Position numbers and translations under genes: made by a program
DNA from: Candidatus Bathyarchaeota archaeon
GTDB taxonomy: Archaea; Thermoproteota; Bathyarchaeia; EX4484-135
Reading direction: 5' to 3'
DNA: 5,995 nt
NCBI GenBank assembly: GCA_011040545.1
Contig: DQYM01000050.1
Location: forward strand, 1-5,995
Shown here: positions 5,885 to 5,995 of the stretch, in pieces
Position numbering within the stretch: position 1 is the first letter of the stretch
Layout of the letters: every line of letters starts with the position of its first letter
Notes under the pieces: generated by a model
Databases searched by the model: none
What the model saw: only the letters and a program-made list of their open reading frames with translations
What the model was told of the DNA's origin: nothing

Positions 5885-5995
5885 ATGGTGCTGCTTGATG
5901 TCAGGGACCTAAGGACGTACTTCTTCACGTTCAGGGGGGTCGTTAAGGCAGTAGATGGTGTGAGCTTTAAGGTTGAGAAGGGCAAGACCTTTGGC
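5885..5995 (+). CDS. dppD: DppD/OppD-type ABC transporter ATP-binding protein, N-terminal 37 codons, runs off the right edge
   Basis: This is the beginning of the nucleotide-binding subunit that drives the importer from the cytoplasmic side. The visible residues show LLDVRDLRTYFFTFRG followed by VVKAVDGVSFKVEKGKTFG. This is the classic opening of DppD ATPases: a first strand, the aromatic A-loop region, the VKAVDGVSF strand, and the GKTFG that leads directly into the Walker A loop (expected just past the edge). The frame also has an ATG at 5879 that overlaps the permease stop by one base; I prefer 5885 on the ribosome-binding site spacing. The gene is co-transcribed with both permeases by position. 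A DppF-type second ATPase would be expected downstream, which cannot be seen here. Confidence 0.88.
   Translation, partial: MVLLDVRDLRTYFFTFRGVVKAVDGVSFKVEKGKTFG

Noticed and set aside
5492..5985. Minus-strand open frames of 102 and 62 codons
   Set aside because: Both are antisense to the conserved C-terminal core of the DppC-type permease and the start of the ATPase, with no promoter or motif of their own.

Overview
The window looks like chromosomal DNA of a thermophilic archaeon, most likely a Thermoproteota (crenarchaeal) lineage. The signs are TATA-box promoters (CTTTAAATA, TTTTTAAA) instead of -35/-10 boxes, a T-run terminator without a hairpin, GAGGTGAT ribosome-binding sites, heavy use of AGG (Arg), ATA (Ile) and CTA (Leu), frequent CTAG, and a solute-binding protein anchored by a C-terminal membrane helix instead of a lipobox cysteine. 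I cannot name the genus from the sequence alone.

Layout. Positions 1-648 (minus strand) hold the first 216 codons of a secreted subtilisin-family (S8) protease: signal peptide, pro-region, and the catalytic Asp in a DTGVD motif. The gene runs off the left edge. Positions 649-812 are a divergent intergenic region with one TATA box per direction and a short dyad (742-760) just upstream of the rightward TATA box. Positions 813-3185 encode a 790-residue family 5 (Dpp/Opp-type) extracellular solute-binding protein, followed by a T-rich terminator. After a 165-bp gap with its own promoter come a DppB-type permease (3351-4442), a DppC-type permease with a large extra external domain (4452-5879), and the start of a DppD-type ATPase (5885 to the right edge). 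These last three are tightly packed and appear to be one translationally coupled operon.

Together the plus-strand genes form an ABC importer of the dipeptide/oligopeptide class. The binding protein captures substrate at the outer face of the membrane, two permeases form the channel, and the ATPase (plus probably a DppF partner beyond the window) powers it. The divergent secreted protease suggests that extracellular protein is cut into peptides and imported. Archaeal members of this transporter class also import oligosaccharides, so the substrate is not settled.

The most notable observation is that the binding protein seems circularly permuted relative to the usual family 5 order: the segment that is normally C-terminal comes first, then the normally N-terminal half, then the stalk and anchor. 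The second is the roughly 210-residue external insert in the DppC permease. I see no RNA genes, mobile elements, CRISPR arrays or broken genes, and no evidence for a wholly new system.
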